Source: Gemmataceae bacterium
GTDB taxonomy: Bacteria > Planctomycetota > Planctomycetia > Gemmatales > Gemmataceae
NCBI GenBank assembly: GCA_025055795.1
Contig: JANWVV010000030.1
Location: forward strand, 1-56,753
DNA length: 56,753 bases
Reading direction: 5' to 3'
Below, one piece after another: positions 10,010 to 20,317 of the stretch. Each line of letters begins with the position of its first letter. Positions within the stretch are counted from its first letter, which is position 1. The notes beneath the pieces were generated by a model, which had not been told where the DNA came from, ran no database searches, and saw only the letters and a program-made list of their open reading frames with translations. The translations under genes were made by a program, and so were the position numbers.

Positions 10010-13000
10010 ATGACTACGGTGCAAACCTCGGCTTTGGAACCGACTCTGTGGGAACGCCTGGGGGAAAAGTTCAATAACTTTGCCGAAGGGTGTGTTCATT
10101 TTCTGGCCCGCCTGATGGGTGGCTCGGCCAATGAGCGGAAGATCAAGTCTTTGGGTTATTATCGCCCCAAAGGGAGCGACCAGCACATAGTCATACCGGG
10201 CAGTCCCTTGGCCCGGATCAATGAACTTGAGCCACGCATGCAGGCTTTGAGCGATGCCGAACTGAAAGAATTGACGGTGCAATTCAAAAAGCGGCTGGCC
10301 GCCGGCGAAACCCTCGACGATTTGCTCCCCGAAGCCTTCGCCGCCTGTCGGGAAGCTGCCCGCCGCACCAAAAACATGCGCCATTACGACGTGCAGATGA
10401 TTGGTGGAATGATTCTGCACGGCTACGGCGAAAAGCAAGGGGCCATCGCCGAAATGGTCACCGGCGAAGGAAAAACGCTAGTGGCCACCCTGCCCGCTTA
10501 CCTCAATGCCCTGGAGGGCAAAGGGGTCCACATCGTTACGGTCAACGATTACCTGGCCCGCCGTGACTGCGAGTGGATGTTACCCATCTACAATGCCTTG
10601 GGGGTCACCGCTGCCTATATCCAATCGGACATGGATCCCGACAATCGCCGCCGGGCCTACCAGGCGGATATCACCTACGGCACCGCCAGTGAATTCGGCT
10701 TCGACTATTTGCGTGACAACATGAAGCTGGCCCGGCACGACGATGAGGAATTCCACCCCTACTACCGCCAGGTCCAACGGGTGCCCCTCAACTACGCGAT
10801 CATCGACGAAGTCGATAACATCCTGATCGACGAAGCCCGCACGCCGCTAATCATCAGCGGTCCGGCCTTTTCCGACGCAGGTCGCTTTGCCGAAGCCGAC
10901 CGAATCGCCCGGGCCCTCACCGAACTGGAACGTAAAGCCCGACGAGAATTAGCCGCCACCGGCCAGGTAGTTATCACAGGTACCGAAGGCGATAACCTGC
11001 CCCTGCTCTCACCCCCCGATCCCAAACGCGTCGATCCACAAAACCCGCCCCCGCGCGGTGTTTACTTCGAAATCAAGGAAAAAGAACGCACCTGTCACCT
11101 GACCGATGCGGGTGTCCGCAAAGCCGAGGAACTGGCCGGGGTGGAAAGTTTCTACACCGCTGGCAACATGGAATGGCCCCACCTGATTGATAACGCCCTC
11201 AAAGCCCACCATTTGTACCACCTGGACCGGCACTACATCATCGACCGGGATCCACGGGAAAACCATGAGCTAAGCATCGTTATTATTGACGAGCATACCG
11301 GTCGGGCCATGTATGGGCGCCAGTGGTCTGATGGCCTGCACCAGGCTATCGAAGCCAAACATCAAAAAGATGGTGTCCGCATCAAACAGGAAACGCAAAC
11401 CCTCGCCACCATCACGTTGCAAAACTTCTTCAAGCTGTACCGCAAGCGTGCCGGTATGACTGGGACAGCCAAGACGGAGGAAAACGAATTCTGGAAAATC
11501 TACGGGATGGAAGTATTTGTCGTTCCGACCAACAAACCGTTGCGACGCATCAATTATCCCGACGTTGTCTTCCGTACGGAAAAAGAGAAATGGGAAGCAG
11601 TGGTGGAAGAGATAGTCGAGATGCACCGTACCGGTCGGCCCATCCTGATTGGTACGCGCGACGTCGACAAAAGTGAAAAACTCTCACGCATGCTTAAGAT
11701 GCGGGGCATTCCGCATGAATTACTTAACGCCAAGCCGGAAAACGTCGCGCGGGAAGCGGAGATCATTGCCCAAGCGGGCCGGCTCGGTGCCGTGACGATT
11801 GCCACCAACATGGCCGGCCGGGGTACCGACATTATCCTAGGCGGCAATCCGGAGACACTGGCCTGGGCCCGACTCAAACAGTTGAAAGGTCCTGACGGTC
11901 GTCCTCTCTACCCGACGCGTCTGGATGTTCCTAACGACGTGTGGATCAAAACGGTGGCCGAGATCGAGGCCAAGGAAAAAATGAAGGAAGAGGGCCGCAA
12001 GGTTGCCGAGCTAGGCGGCCTGCACATCATCGGCACGGAACGGCACGATTCCCGCCGGATTGACAATCAATTGCGAGGCCGGGCCGGCCGGCAGGGGGAC
12101 CCCGGCTCCAGCCGCTTTTATCTGTCTCTCCAGGACGATTTAATGCGTCTATTTGCCGGCGAGTGGGTCGCCAGCGTCCTGACGCGTCTGGGGATGAAAG
12201 AAGGCGAGGCCATCGAATCACGTATGGTCACCCGCCGGATCGAAAAAGCCCAGAAAAAGGTTGAAGAATGGCACTTCGAACAGCGCAAAAACCTTCTGGA
12301 ATACGACGAAGTGATGGACTATCAACGCAAAAGCGTCTACGGCAAGCGGCAACAGATCCTGGATGGACGTAACCCGCGGGCTGAAATCCTGACCATGCTG
12401 CGTTTGCAGATCGACAAAGCCATCCAACGCTTCCTGGACCCGGACTATGGACCAGCCAGCTTTGCCAGCTTTGCCAGTAATCGTCTGGGTGTTGAATTCC
12501 AGGCCTCTGAATTCCGTTCCGGCTTCGACGATGCCGTCAAATATGCCCAGGACAAGGCCGTTAGCACCATCCCCACCATCATCCAGGAAATGCTGGAGGA
12601 GAACCTCAATCCTGACGAGGACCCCAAGGATTGGAAATGGGGAGAACTATGTCGATCGCTGCAGGTCCGTTTCGGCCTCTCTTTCACTGACAGGGAGCTT
12701 AAGAAGATCCCTCGGGAGCGATTAGACGAATTCCTGATCGCTAAAGCCGAGGAAAAAGTACTGTCCATCGACCTGCAGGATGGACAACGCTATTTAAATC
12801 GCTCCTATGGCGTCGAATCGCTGACGGAGTGGATGCGTCAGAAGTTCGACGTCCGCCTTTCCCCTGAGCCCCTCCTGGAAATGGAACCGGAAGAGCTGAA
12901 GCAATTCCTGTTCCGCAAGATCCGGGAGGCCTACCGGCATAAAGACATCGAATTCCCAGTTGTGACCGCGATGCGGCACTATCTTCCGGAGAAGGTCAGT

Positions 13001-13912
13001 GGTGGTCCGCCCCCGGACCGGGAAAAACTTTATCAGTGGGCTGTTCAACGCTTAGGGACCGCCTTGGTCGTACAACGCAATCCCCAGGCCCTAACCGACC
13101 CCAATGGCTTTTTCCATGCTGCTTATCAGATACTGGAGGAGTACGGCCTGACTGAGGAGTTTGTGCGTACGGAATCCCGCAGCCGGATCCGCGAGAAGTT
13201 ACTTGCTTTGTCTGCGCAGGCGATGCCCCAAGCGGACATTGAGGAAATCGAAGCACGGGTCGAGGAGGTATTCTCAGGCACTAAGGCAGCCGATGCAGAG
13301 GACGCCCAGGAGCTAGCAAGCTGGGTGCAACAGGAATTGCGCCTGGACCTGAAACCAGAACAGTTTGTGGGTCGCCACCGCGACGAAGCTGTCGATATTA
13401 TCCTGAACGCCTACGACAAGAAATATCGACCTGAGATGCGATCCGTGGAGCGGGGCTTGATCCTGGAACAGCTCGACAACGCCTGGAAGTCGCACCTGTT
13501 GGTCATGGACGGTCTGCGAAGCGGTGTCGGCTTGCGTGGGTATGCCCAGGAGGATCCCAAGATCGTTTACAAGCGGGAGGGGATGAAGGAATTCGAGGCG
13601 ATGTGGGAAGGCGTGCGGGAGCGGATCACCGAGGCGGTTTTCCGCATGGAAGAAATGGGCGACGAGGCCGCTTTGGCCGCATTGTGGGCCGGAGCCCGGG
13701 CTACCCATGAGGCCGCCATCTCCGCCCTGCAAGCCCGGCAAGCCCTCCAGCAGCAAGCCGAAATGCAAACCAATACCGGCGGCGAAACCAAACGAACCGA
13801 ACCCATCCGTAATCTGGGCAAAAAGGTCGGCCGTAATGATCCCTGCCCCTGCGGCAGCGGCAAAAAGTACAAAAACTGCCACATGCGTTTGGAATCCACC
13901 AAGCGGATCTGA
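10010..13912 (+). CDS. secA: Preprotein translocase ATPase SecA, unusually long
   Basis: The motor that drives unfolded preproteins through SecYEG. At 1300 residues it is ~400 longer than E. coli SecA (901). Walker A GEGKT is at ~152-156, Walker B IIDEVDN at ~264-270, followed by [12 protein letters not shown]. The second motor domain carries [15 protein letters not shown] and [15 protein letters not shown]. The C-terminus has the zinc-binding SEC-C motif [15 protein letters not shown], which contacts SecB or lipids. The N-terminus is ~40 residues longer than in E. coli. Between the [11 protein letters not shown] segment (~762) and the scaffold segment [13 protein letters not shown] (~1150) there are ~330-390 residues where E. 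coli has about 70-130, so most of the extra length is a helical insertion in the scaffold/wing region. A short FAS repeat from a 9-bp tandem duplication sits at ~12459-12478. The start follows AGGAG. Confidence 0.97.
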   Translation: MTTVQTSALEPTLWERLGEKFNNFAEGCVHFLARLMGGSANERKIKSLGYYRPKGSDQHIVIPGSPLARINELEPRMQALSDAELKELTVQFKKRLAAGETLDDLLPEAFAACREAARRTKNMRHYDVQMIGGMILHGYGEKQGAIAEMVTGEGKTLVATLPAYLNALEGKGVHIVTVNDYLARRDCEWMLPIYNALGVTAAYIQSDMDPDNRRRAYQADITYGTASEFGFDYLRDNMKLARHDDEEFHPYYRQVQRVPLNYAIIDEVDNILIDEARTPLIISGPAFSDAGRFAEADRIARALTELERKARRELAATGQVVITGTEGDNLPLLSPPDPKRVDPQNPPPRGVYFEIKEKERTCHLTDAGVRKAEELAGVESFYTAGNMEWPHLIDNALKAHHLYHLDRHYIIDRDPRENHELSIVIIDEHTGRAMYGRQWSDGLHQAIEAKHQKDGVRIKQETQTLATITLQNFFKLYRKRAGMTGTAKTEENEFWKIYGMEVFVVPTNKPLRRINYPDVVFRTEKEKWEAVVEEIVEMHRTGRPILIGTRDVDKSEKLSRMLKMRGIPHELLNAKPENVAREAEIIAQAGRLGAVTIATNMAGRGTDIILGGNPETLAWARLKQLKGPDGRPLYPTRLDVPNDVWIKTVAEIEAKEKMKEEGRKVAELGGLHIIGTERHDSRRIDNQLRGRAGRQGDPGSSRFYLSLQDDLMRLFAGEWVASVLTRLGMKEGEAIESRMVTRRIEKAQKKVEEWHFEQRKNLLEYDEVMDYQRKSVYGKRQQILDGRNPRAEILTMLRLQIDKAIQRFLDPDYGPASFASFASNRLGVEFQASEFRSGFDDAVKYAQDKAVSTIPTIIQEMLEENLNPDEDPKDWKWGELCRSLQVRFGLSFTDRELKKIPRERLDEFLIAKAEEKVLSIDLQDGQRYLNRSYGVESLTEWMRQKFDVRLSPEPLLEMEPEELKQFLFRKIREAYRHKDIEFPVVTAMRHYLPEKVSGGPPPDREKLYQWAVQRLGTALVVQRNPQALTDPNGFFHAAYQILEEYGLTEEFVRTESRSRIREKLLALSAQAMPQADIEEIEARVEEVFSGTKAADAEDAQELASWVQQELRLDLKPEQFVGRHRDEAVDIILNAYDKKYRPEMRSVERGLILEQLDNAWKSHLLVMDGLRSGVGLRGYAQEDPKIVYKREGMKEFEAMWEGVRERITEAVFRMEEMGDEAALAALWAGARATHEAAISALQARQALQQQAEMQTNTGGETKRTEPIRNLGKKVGRNDPCPCGSGKKYKNCHMRLESTKRI

Positions 13913-14069
13913 CCCTTCGCTGTGCACACCCACTATTCAGGCAACACCGCAGATAATCCGTCGGCGTTGGGTCCTCTCGATCAACTGCCGCAATCTTCGT
14001 GTCGGCCCACTCCGGAAGCTTCCGGATACGAGTCCGGCTAGTCTTTGACATCAACGGGAACGGAATCCC

Positions 14070-15464
14070 ATGCTTTTGAACTTCATCTACCTGGGTGTAT
14101 TGACAGGGATGCTTCCGTGGTTGCTGTGGCGAAGCCTGACGACGGGCCGGTATCGCCGTTTTCTCTCTGAACGTTTGCTTGGCCCCCGCTGTCCCCTTGC
14201 AAAACCTCATTCGCCCTGTCCGACCGCCTGGTTTCATGGCGTCAGCGTAGGCGAGATCCACCTGCTGGCACCTCTGGTAACTGCTTTCCAGCACCGTTTC
14301 CCCAATTGGCGGGTTGTGGTGTCATCAACAACCGACACAGGACTAGAGGAGGCACGCAGGAAGTTCGCCCATGCAAACGTGATTGTCTGGCCATTCGACT
14401 TCACCTGGGCTGTTCAACGTACTCTGGATGCTGTGTGTCCGCAGTTGATTGTGCTAGCGGAGAGCGAACTATGGCCAAATTTCCTAGCAGCAGCCGCCCG
14501 CCGCGGTATCCCGACGTGCGTAGTCAATGGCCGGCTCAGTCCCCGCACGGCTGCGCGTCTGCGACACCTACCTGTTGCTGTGCGTCGACACCTACTCCAA
14601 CCAGTCACCCGCTTTGCCATGCAAAATGAAGAATATGCCCGACAACTGATCAGCCTCGGGGTGGCCCCGGATAAAATTGTTGTTACTGGTTCTCTCAAAT
14701 TTGACGGAGCAATGGCTTACAACCGTCAAGCCACCCTGCAATTGGCGCACTGGCTAGGCGTAGCTCCCCCCTATTCAACCACAGAGGCAACCGCCCAACC
14801 CGACGCGACACCTCACAACCCGCCCCGTCCGTTGATCTGGCTAGCCGGAAGTACCCATGCTCCGGAGGAGGAAATTGTCCTAGAGGCATTCTCTCGCTTG
14901 CGAGCTCGCTATCCTCATCTGCATCTGATCCTGGTTCCTCGTCATCCGGATCGCTTTGAGGCCGTGGCTCGTTTGGTGGTCGCTCGTGGTCTGCCGTTTG
15001 TTCGTCGCTCGCAGCATCCGCAACCGCTGACCGAGCTGCCGGCAGTAATTTTGTGGGATACGGTAGGGGAATTGCAGGCAGCCTGGGGCCTGGCCGATGT
15101 TGGATTTGTCGGTGGCAGCCTGGATGGTCACCGCGGTGGACAGAGCATGATCGAGCCTGCAGCCCAAGGGGTCCCCTGCCTGTTTGGGCCTTACGTGTGG
15201 AACTTCCGCCTTGCTGCCCAGCAACTGGTCGCTGCCGGTGGAGCCGTGGCCTTACGCTCGGCCGCTGATCTGGAACCTGAGCTAGAGCGGCTACTCCAGC
15301 AACCTCAGTTGCGACAACAAATAGGCCAGGCGGCCCGGCAATTGGTTGCTAGTCAACAAGGTGCCCTACGCCGTACCTTGCAGGTGTTGGAATCCTTAAT
15401 CACCACTACTTACCTGTCCTGCCGCGCGGATGCATTCGGTACACAGCCGCGGTCAGCAGCCTGA
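14070..15464 (+). CDS. waaA: 3-deoxy-D-manno-octulosonic acid (Kdo) transferase
   Basis: A GT30 glycosyltransferase that attaches Kdo from CMP-Kdo to lipid A at the inner membrane. It has 464 residues (E. coli WaaA 425). The N-terminal membrane anchor FIYLGVLTGMLPWLLW is followed by HGVSVGEIHLL, containing the catalytic Glu of the SVGE motif, and VVVSSTTDTGLEEARR. The NGRLSPRTAARLR segment and C-domain GSTHAPEEE and VPRHPDR (nucleotide-binding half) are also present, as is a late GGSLDGHRGGQSMIEPAAQGVP loop. An insertion at ~235-255 is Pro/Thr/Ala-rich. It implies a Gram-negative type outer membrane with Kdo-containing LPS. The ATG at 14070 follows AACGGGAACGG. The next gene begins 27 nt downstream, so the two may be co-transcribed. 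Confidence 0.94.
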   Translation: MLLNFIYLGVLTGMLPWLLWRSLTTGRYRRFLSERLLGPRCPLAKPHSPCPTAWFHGVSVGEIHLLAPLVTAFQHRFPNWRVVVSSTTDTGLEEARRKFAHANVIVWPFDFTWAVQRTLDAVCPQLIVLAESELWPNFLAAAARRGIPTCVVNGRLSPRTAARLRHLPVAVRRHLLQPVTRFAMQNEEYARQLISLGVAPDKIVVTGSLKFDGAMAYNRQATLQLAHWLGVAPPYSTTEATAQPDATPHNPPRPLIWLAGSTHAPEEEIVLEAFSRLRARYPHLHLILVPRHPDRFEAVARLVVARGLPFVRRSQHPQPLTELPAVILWDTVGELQAAWGLADVGFVGGSLDGHRGGQSMIEPAAQGVPCLFGPYVWNFRLAAQQLVAAGGAVALRSAADLEPELERLLQQPQLRQQIGQAARQLVASQQGALRRTLQVLESLITTTYLSCRADAFGTQPRSAA

Positions 15465-15491
15465 GTCGCTGTTCTACGTTAAAATGACAGT

Positions 15492-16469
15492 ATGAATGAA
15501 CCGTTGGCCTGGTGCAACGACCGTTTCATGCCGCTGGCTGAAGCGGGTCTTCCCTGGATCGATGCCGGCTTTGTTTACGGCGCCGTCATCGTCGACAATG
15601 CCCGAACTTTCCGGCGTCAGCTTTTTCTCTGGCCTCAACATCTGGAGCGGCTACGCCGCCACTGCCGATTGTGCAACATTCTCCTGCCTTACGATGACTC
15701 ATATCTCACTCAAATCGCTCGCGCCTTACTAGAACACAACGGCAGGCTGCTTGCGTCCCACGAAGAGATGCAAGTGGTGACGTTTGTCACCCCCGGCCGC
15801 CTCGGTTTGTTTCAGGGCACGTCCGACACTGGCCCGCCTACTGTCGGCATGATGACCTACCCCCTACCCCGACACCGCTATCGCCGATTCTTCACCGAAG
15901 GGGTAACGCTGGAAATCGTCGGCCAGCAACATTACGAACCGGATGATTTGTTGCCACCTGTGATAAAGCACCGTAGCCGGCTAGTATGGTACATCGCTGA
16001 GCAGCGGCGTCGCTGCTCAGCCGCTGTACCCGTCGTGGTCAATTCAGACGGTGTGGGCGACACAGCGATTGGCACCATCGTGGCCATCACCGGTAGCACA
16101 CTCCTACTGCCACCGCAGGATTGGGTATTGGAAAGTATCAGCGTCCAATTCCTGCGCCAGATATGCCCATTGGCCGGCTTGGCCGTTCAGGAAGCCGTTG
16201 TCGATCTGCGCTTACTGCTCGGTACCAAGCCGGGTTATCCACCATCGGCTTCAATACACTCTCCTGTCATGTCAACGGATCCCCCGCACGGTGCCGAAAT
16301 CGACGAACTGCTTCTAGTTGGCACGGCATTTTGTTTGGCGGGCGTGCGACGTTTGCTCGGCCCTTGTGGCGAACGCATTTTTCCATGGCCCGGACCGGCC
16401 TATCAACGCCTTCTGAACGCTTGGGAGGAGCACATCAACGTTCCCATCGTTCGTTTTTTCACCACATGA
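15492..16469 (+). CDS. Class-IV PLP-dependent aminotransferase-like protein
   Basis: A 325-residue fold-type IV PLP protein related to branched-chain aminotransferase and aminodeoxychorismate lyase. The N-terminal domain (RFMPLAEAGLPWIDAGFVYG, then PQHLERL) is canonical. The Schiff-base lysine is K159 in PPVIKHRSRL. The usual Glu in the G-x-E-x-x-x-x-N segment is replaced by Asp190 (DGVGDTAIGTI) and the Asn is absent, so the cofactor ring-nitrogen contact may be altered. It follows the Kdo transferase by 27 nt. BCAT, ADC lyase and D-amino acid transaminase cannot be told apart; the altered motif makes a divergent or specialised activity likely. Confidence 0.85.
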   Translation: MNEPLAWCNDRFMPLAEAGLPWIDAGFVYGAVIVDNARTFRRQLFLWPQHLERLRRHCRLCNILLPYDDSYLTQIARALLEHNGRLLASHEEMQVVTFVTPGRLGLFQGTSDTGPPTVGMMTYPLPRHRYRRFFTEGVTLEIVGQQHYEPDDLLPPVIKHRSRLVWYIAEQRRRCSAAVPVVVNSDGVGDTAIGTIVAITGSTLLLPPQDWVLESISVQFLRQICPLAGLAVQEAVVDLRLLLGTKPGYPPSASIHSPVMSTDPPHGAEIDELLLVGTAFCLAGVRRLLGPCGERIFPWPGPAYQRLLNAWEEHINVPIVRFFTT

Positions 16470-16557
16470 TGAATGATAAACAACTCTGCCTTAAGTAAAC
16501 CACATCTGTACCAGTCCCTGCGAGGACAGAAGGACCGCTGAATGCTCAGGTAAAGGT

Positions 16558-17583
16558 TTAATCGCGGAACAGATCGATAGGTCGGACCCCCCAACTTTGC
16601 CATTCCTTGGGGTTTTTAAAGCGGAAGGGTGACGGCTTGAAAACTCCGACAATGTCGACATTAGTCCGTTCGGGAATTTTATCTTCCAGACCAACTGCCC
16701 AAAAGCAGCCGTTGACAATCAAGCGACGGGTGCCCTCGTAGGCGAAGTCTTGCGAAGCACCCATTGTCGTAACGAATACCCGCCCTTGCTGACCATTTTC
16801 GCCTTGGTAGGTTCTGATCCAGGCGATGGGTATCATCGGATCGTTTTTCTTGCCGGCTACTGGAGGCGAATCGGGTTCCAAACCGGCCGTTACCTCACCC
16901 AGGACTAAGGGTACGCTCCCCATGGGTAATCCCACCTTGTAAACATCCGTTGGTCCAAAGATCTCACCATCGCGGATACCCCGAAGAATGGGATGTTTTT
17001 CCTGGCCCGGCACGATGCGTCCTCGCGTGCCCTCCTTGCCATGAGCACCATGATGGTCGACCCATGTTTCGCCCAACACCTGCTTGCCGAAACCACCTCG
17101 GTAGTCATTGCCGCCATAAACGTACGAATACTTATGGTACTTGCGCTCTTTGGGAATGCTGAACGCATGGGTGGCGGTACGTAGTCCCACAACGGGCTTC
17201 CCTTTTGCCAAGTAACCGACTATGTGGGCCATTTGCTCATCAGGCAAGTTGAGGAAGCGGGTGAAGATTACCATCAGATCGGCTTTTTCCAACGCCTCCA
17301 GGCCGGGAATATTGTGAATATTCGGATTGATTACCCCTGTCTGCGGATCAACCGTATAAACAGCGGTGCAGGTAAAACCATGCCGACGCGATAAGATCTT
17401 GGCCAACTGGGTAATCGTCTCTTCCGAGCGATATTCCTGGTCACCACTGATCAGAACGATGTGCTTGCCCTGCCCCGGTCCTTCGCCTCCGGATAGTTTG
17501 ATAATCACTTCTTCCGGCGGTACGGCCAAAACCATCGCACTCACTACGACCAGGACCACCGTTGAAACCCCTATCCTACACAT
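16558..17583 (-). CDS. Exported ThuA-like domain protein
   Basis: A 341-residue protein with a signal peptide (VSTVVLVVVSAMVLA) and a ThuA/glutamine-amidotransferase-like flavodoxin fold. HIVLISGDQEYRSEETITQLAKIL forms the first strand-loop-helix, ADLMVIFTRFLNLPDEQMAHIVGYLAKGKPVVGLRTATHAF the middle, and VFVTTMGASQDFAYEGTRRLIVNGCFWAVG the end. This is typical of secreted planctomycete ThuA proteins often linked to sugar degradation. No catalytic Cys of amidotransferases is visible. ATG 17583 has AGGAG 8 nt upstream; a TTG at 17628 lacks one and is rejected. It is convergent with the aminotransferase. Confidence 0.88.
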   Translation of the reverse strand: MCRIGVSTVVLVVVSAMVLAVPPEEVIIKLSGGEGPGQGKHIVLISGDQEYRSEETITQLAKILSRRHGFTCTAVYTVDPQTGVINPNIHNIPGLEALEKADLMVIFTRFLNLPDEQMAHIVGYLAKGKPVVGLRTATHAFSIPKERKYHKYSYVYGGNDYRGGFGKQVLGETWVDHHGAHGKEGTRGRIVPGQEKHPILRGIRDGEIFGPTDVYKVGLPMGSVPLVLGEVTAGLEPDSPPVAGKKNDPMIPIAWIRTYQGENGQQGRVFVTTMGASQDFAYEGTRRLIVNGCFWAVGLEDKIPERTNVDIVGVFKPSPFRFKNPKEWQSWGVRPIDLFRD

Positions 17584-17945
17584 CACAGTGACTCCTAACT
17601 TCGTTGCAATGATCATCATGCTAAACAATTAAACCCACCAACCACCTCTTGTAGCGATCTTATATATAGCCGCAAACCCGGTTGACTATCTGATTGTCGT
17701 CAAGAGCGTCCTGCTTGCAAGAGGTTACGACTCGAACGTTATTACAGGCACATAAAAAAGAACATACACAGCTCAATTGTCCAACCCTAAATAGGCCATG
17801 TCAAGCAAATAACGTAATGCTACAATCTTCCAGTGCATTGTAGTGCACGCCGTTAAGCGTTTCCGCTTGCCGCAGAGGTGGTTACTTTTTAGCATCGTCA
17901 ACACGCTACGAGCTGATGGCTGCAATACCGAAAGAGGGGGTACCT
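17584..17945. other. Divergent intergenic region (362 bp)
   Basis: It separates the minus-strand ThuA gene from the plus-strand transporter. A TATATA box at 17661-17666 lies in an AT-rich stretch but has no credible -35 partner on either strand. Nothing else is recognised apart from the Shine-Dalgarno sites at both ends. Confidence 0.4.
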
Positions 17946-19373
17946 ATGGCATCGGCGGCGTTACCTGCTGGTCCCGCTACCGGAGGCTTGCGGTTCAAAC
18001 TGTCCGTAATGATGTTTCTGCAGTTCTACATTTGGGGTGCATGGTTCGAACTCGGTTTTGATTACATCCCTAAACTTGGTTTCGAAAACACTTGGCAATT
18101 GCCCTTGATCTTCGGTGCATTCAATATTGGGGCCTTGGTAGCTCTCTTTTTCAGCACGCAATTTGCCGACCGTCACTTCGCCGCCGAGAAGTTCTTGGCT
18201 TTTAGCCACCTGGTAGGGGGAGCTGCCATCCTGGGACTGTTTTTCATCCGTCCGGATCCGTCTGATCCGCAACAAGTGGCTTTTTGGTTCTGGCCGTTTT
18301 TTTTGTTGATGTTACTGCACTCGATCTTCTATGTGCCGACCATCTCGATAACCAACTCAATTGCCTTTGCCAACCTGCGTGATCCGCAACGGGAATTTGG
18401 CCCTGTACGCGTCTGGGGCACCATCGGTTGGATAGCGGCCAGTTGGCCTTTCATTTTCCTATTGGTCGATTGGAAGCAGGTACCCCCATTGGCCCAGGTC
18501 GGTTTCGTGCAATGGTTGGGGGTTGCTTTGGGAAGCTCCCTGGTAGGAGAACCGGCCATGGCCATGAAACGTAGCATCTTTCTGGTTGCTGCCCTTGCCT
18601 CTTTTATTCTGGCCGGCTTCAGTCTGTTCTTACCGCACACGCCTCCTAAACCGGCTGCCACTGCTGCCGATGCCCTAGCTTGGCTCAAAGCCATGCGCTA
18701 CCTGAAAAAACCGTTCATTGCCGTACTGTTCCTGGTCACTTTCATCGATGCCGCTGTGCATCAAAGTTTTTTCTACTGGACCTTTACCTTTCTCGGGCCA
18801 AAAGTGGATGGTGGCTGGGTAGACATACCAGCTAACTGGGTGGGCCCGGTGATGAAAATCGGGCAGATCGCAGAAATTCTAACCATGTTTGTTCTAGGTT
18901 ATGTCCTGAAAAGTCTGGGCTGGCGGCTGACCATGATTCTAGGGGTGCTCGGACATGCCGCCCGTTTCGCCGTATTCGCTTATTATCCAGCGCCGTGGGC
19001 TGCCATTAGTGTGAATGTACTGCATGGGATCTGCTACGCTTTCTTTTTCGCCACCGTCTACATTTTTGTGGACGAATACTTCCCTAAGGACGTTCGAGCT
19101 AGTGCCCAGGGCTTATTCAACGTCCTGATTCTCGGCCTCGGACCGTTTGCCGCTAACCTGGTATGTGGCCGGTTACGCGACATTTACGTGTTGGACAACC
19201 CGGCCAATCCAGGCAAAACCATGGTTGATTATCCTGTCGTGTTCCAGTACTCGATGACAGCTGCCTTAATTGCCGCTGCAATCTTGGCGGTACTATTCCA
19301 TCCACCCAAATCATCCGGTGAGGTTCACTCGCCGGGAGAACGTCCCGAGGAGGTCGCTCCCCCCACCGCGTAA
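17946..19373 (+). CDS. MFS transporter, nucleoside:H+ symporter-like
   Basis: A 475-residue polytopic membrane protein with about 12 hydrophobic segments. The N-terminus LSVMMFLQFYIWGAWFELGFDYIP and the segment with VWGTIGWIAASWPF resemble NupG/XapB-type nucleoside permeases (MFS, NHS family) and their many planctomycete homologues. The central loop and second half (KKPFIAVLFLVTFIDAAVHQSFFYW, then ILGLGPFAANLVCGRLRDIY) fit the fold. A GAGGGGG Shine-Dalgarno 6 nt before ATG 17946 supports this start; the ATG at 17916 has none. Nucleoside transport is the family-based guess and is not proven. Confidence 0.85.
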   Translation: MASAALPAGPATGGLRFKLSVMMFLQFYIWGAWFELGFDYIPKLGFENTWQLPLIFGAFNIGALVALFFSTQFADRHFAAEKFLAFSHLVGGAAILGLFFIRPDPSDPQQVAFWFWPFFLLMLLHSIFYVPTISITNSIAFANLRDPQREFGPVRVWGTIGWIAASWPFIFLLVDWKQVPPLAQVGFVQWLGVALGSSLVGEPAMAMKRSIFLVAALASFILAGFSLFLPHTPPKPAATAADALAWLKAMRYLKKPFIAVLFLVTFIDAAVHQSFFYWTFTFLGPKVDGGWVDIPANWVGPVMKIGQIAEILTMFVLGYVLKSLGWRLTMILGVLGHAARFAVFAYYPAPWAAISVNVLHGICYAFFFATVYIFVDEYFPKDVRASAQGLFNVLILGLGPFAANLVCGRLRDIYVLDNPANPGKTMVDYPVVFQYSMTAALIAAAILAVLFHPPKSSGEVHSPGERPEEVAPPTA

Positions 19374-19648
19374 ACTAGCGGACTACACTCCCAAGACCGT
19401 TTTGACCGACGGCCCCGGGGGATTTGTACTCTGTTTCCAGATGTTAGGGGTAGAACACCAAACTCTGGCAACAAGCAGAACAACCAAATCCGAGACACCA
19501 CCCGGTGGGACAGGGCACTGATGGGGATCCTGCCGCGCGACACGGCTCAAAACAGCGAGAAATCGGCATCACCTCTGCACGCCAAGACAATGACAATGAC
19601 CTTCGCGTGTATCCAGTCACCTGCGGGTTAGGATGATGCAGATGTCGG

Positions 19649-20317
19649 TCAAGTTGAGACGGTTTCTCCCGGCGATGCGGTTTTGCTGCTCTGGCCATTT
19701 GAGGTAGCAGAAGGCGGGGCTGTCTTAGGGGTGGTTGAAACGGCCGGTGCAGAGGAAGATGATTTGGGCGAGGTTTTTCCTACCGCTGGTTTGGGGGCTA
19801 AAATGGCCGTCATCCGCTTGCCCTCCAGCCGTGGCGGCACCTCAACGCGGGCGTCGTTTTGCAGGGCATCGAGCAGCTGCTTCATCACCCGCTCTCCCTC
19901 CTCAATGTGCTGAATTTCTCGGCCCCGGAACAGCACGTTGATCTGGACCTTATCGTTATGCTCCAAGATCTTACGCGCCTGGTTGATTTTAGTCTCTATG
20001 TCGTGCTCACCGGTTTTGGGCCGCACCCGGATTTCTTTCAGCTTCGGCTGATGGCTCTTCTGTTGGGTCTTTTTGGACTGGGCATATTTGTATTTGCCGT
20101 AGTCCATAATTTTGCACACGGGCGGACGGGCGTGGGCATCCACCTCAACCAGGTCCATTCCCGCTTCGTAGGCCATTTCCAAGGCCTTACGCGTTTCTAT
20201 GATGCCTAATTGCTCGCCATTAGCGCCGATAAGGCGAACAGGCGAAATCCGGATTTGCTCGTTGATCCGGGGGCCAGCCGGTGCACGCGATGGCACATTA
20301 CGGTCAGTGGGAGGGAT
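19649..20317 (-). CDS. infC: Translation initiation factor IF-3, probable ATC start codon
   Basis: IF-3 binds the 30S subunit, proof-reads start codon and initiator tRNA, and prevents 70S association. The N-domain (INEQIRISPVRLIGANGEQLGI), linker (KYKYAQSKKTQQKSH) and C-domain (KEIRVRPKTGEHDIETK, FRGREIQH) are canonical, and a Ser/Thr/Pro/Ala-rich tail of ~50 residues is extra. A GTG at 20296 opens the frame but has no Shine-Dalgarno. Seven codons upstream, in frame, lies ATC (20317-20315) with AAGGAG exactly 8 nt before it (20331-20326) and an in-frame TAA just beyond. Non-AUG starts such as AUU are known for infC and underlie IF-3 autoregulation, so ATC is chosen here (222 residues; 215 if GTG). 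No rpmI or rplT follows. Confidence 0.95.
   Translation of the reverse strand: MPPTDRNVPSRAPAGPRINEQIRISPVRLIGANGEQLGIIETRKALEMAYEAGMDLVEVDAHARPPVCKIMDYGKYKYAQSKKTQQKSHQPKLKEIRVRPKTGEHDIETKINQARKILEHNDKVQINVLFRGREIQHIEEGERVMKQLLDALQNDARVEVPPRLEGKRMTAILAPKPAVGKTSPKSSSSAPAVSTTPKTAPPSATSNGQSSKTASPGETVST

Noticed and set aside
9716..10438. 240-codon minus-strand frame across the secA start
   Set aside because: It is antisense to the certain SecA coding region and low in protein-like features; the tandem repeat explains part of its translation.
13313..14294. Minus-strand frames of 120-206 codons at the secA 3' end and Kdo transferase start
   Set aside because: They are antisense to two well-supported genes and show no family motifs.
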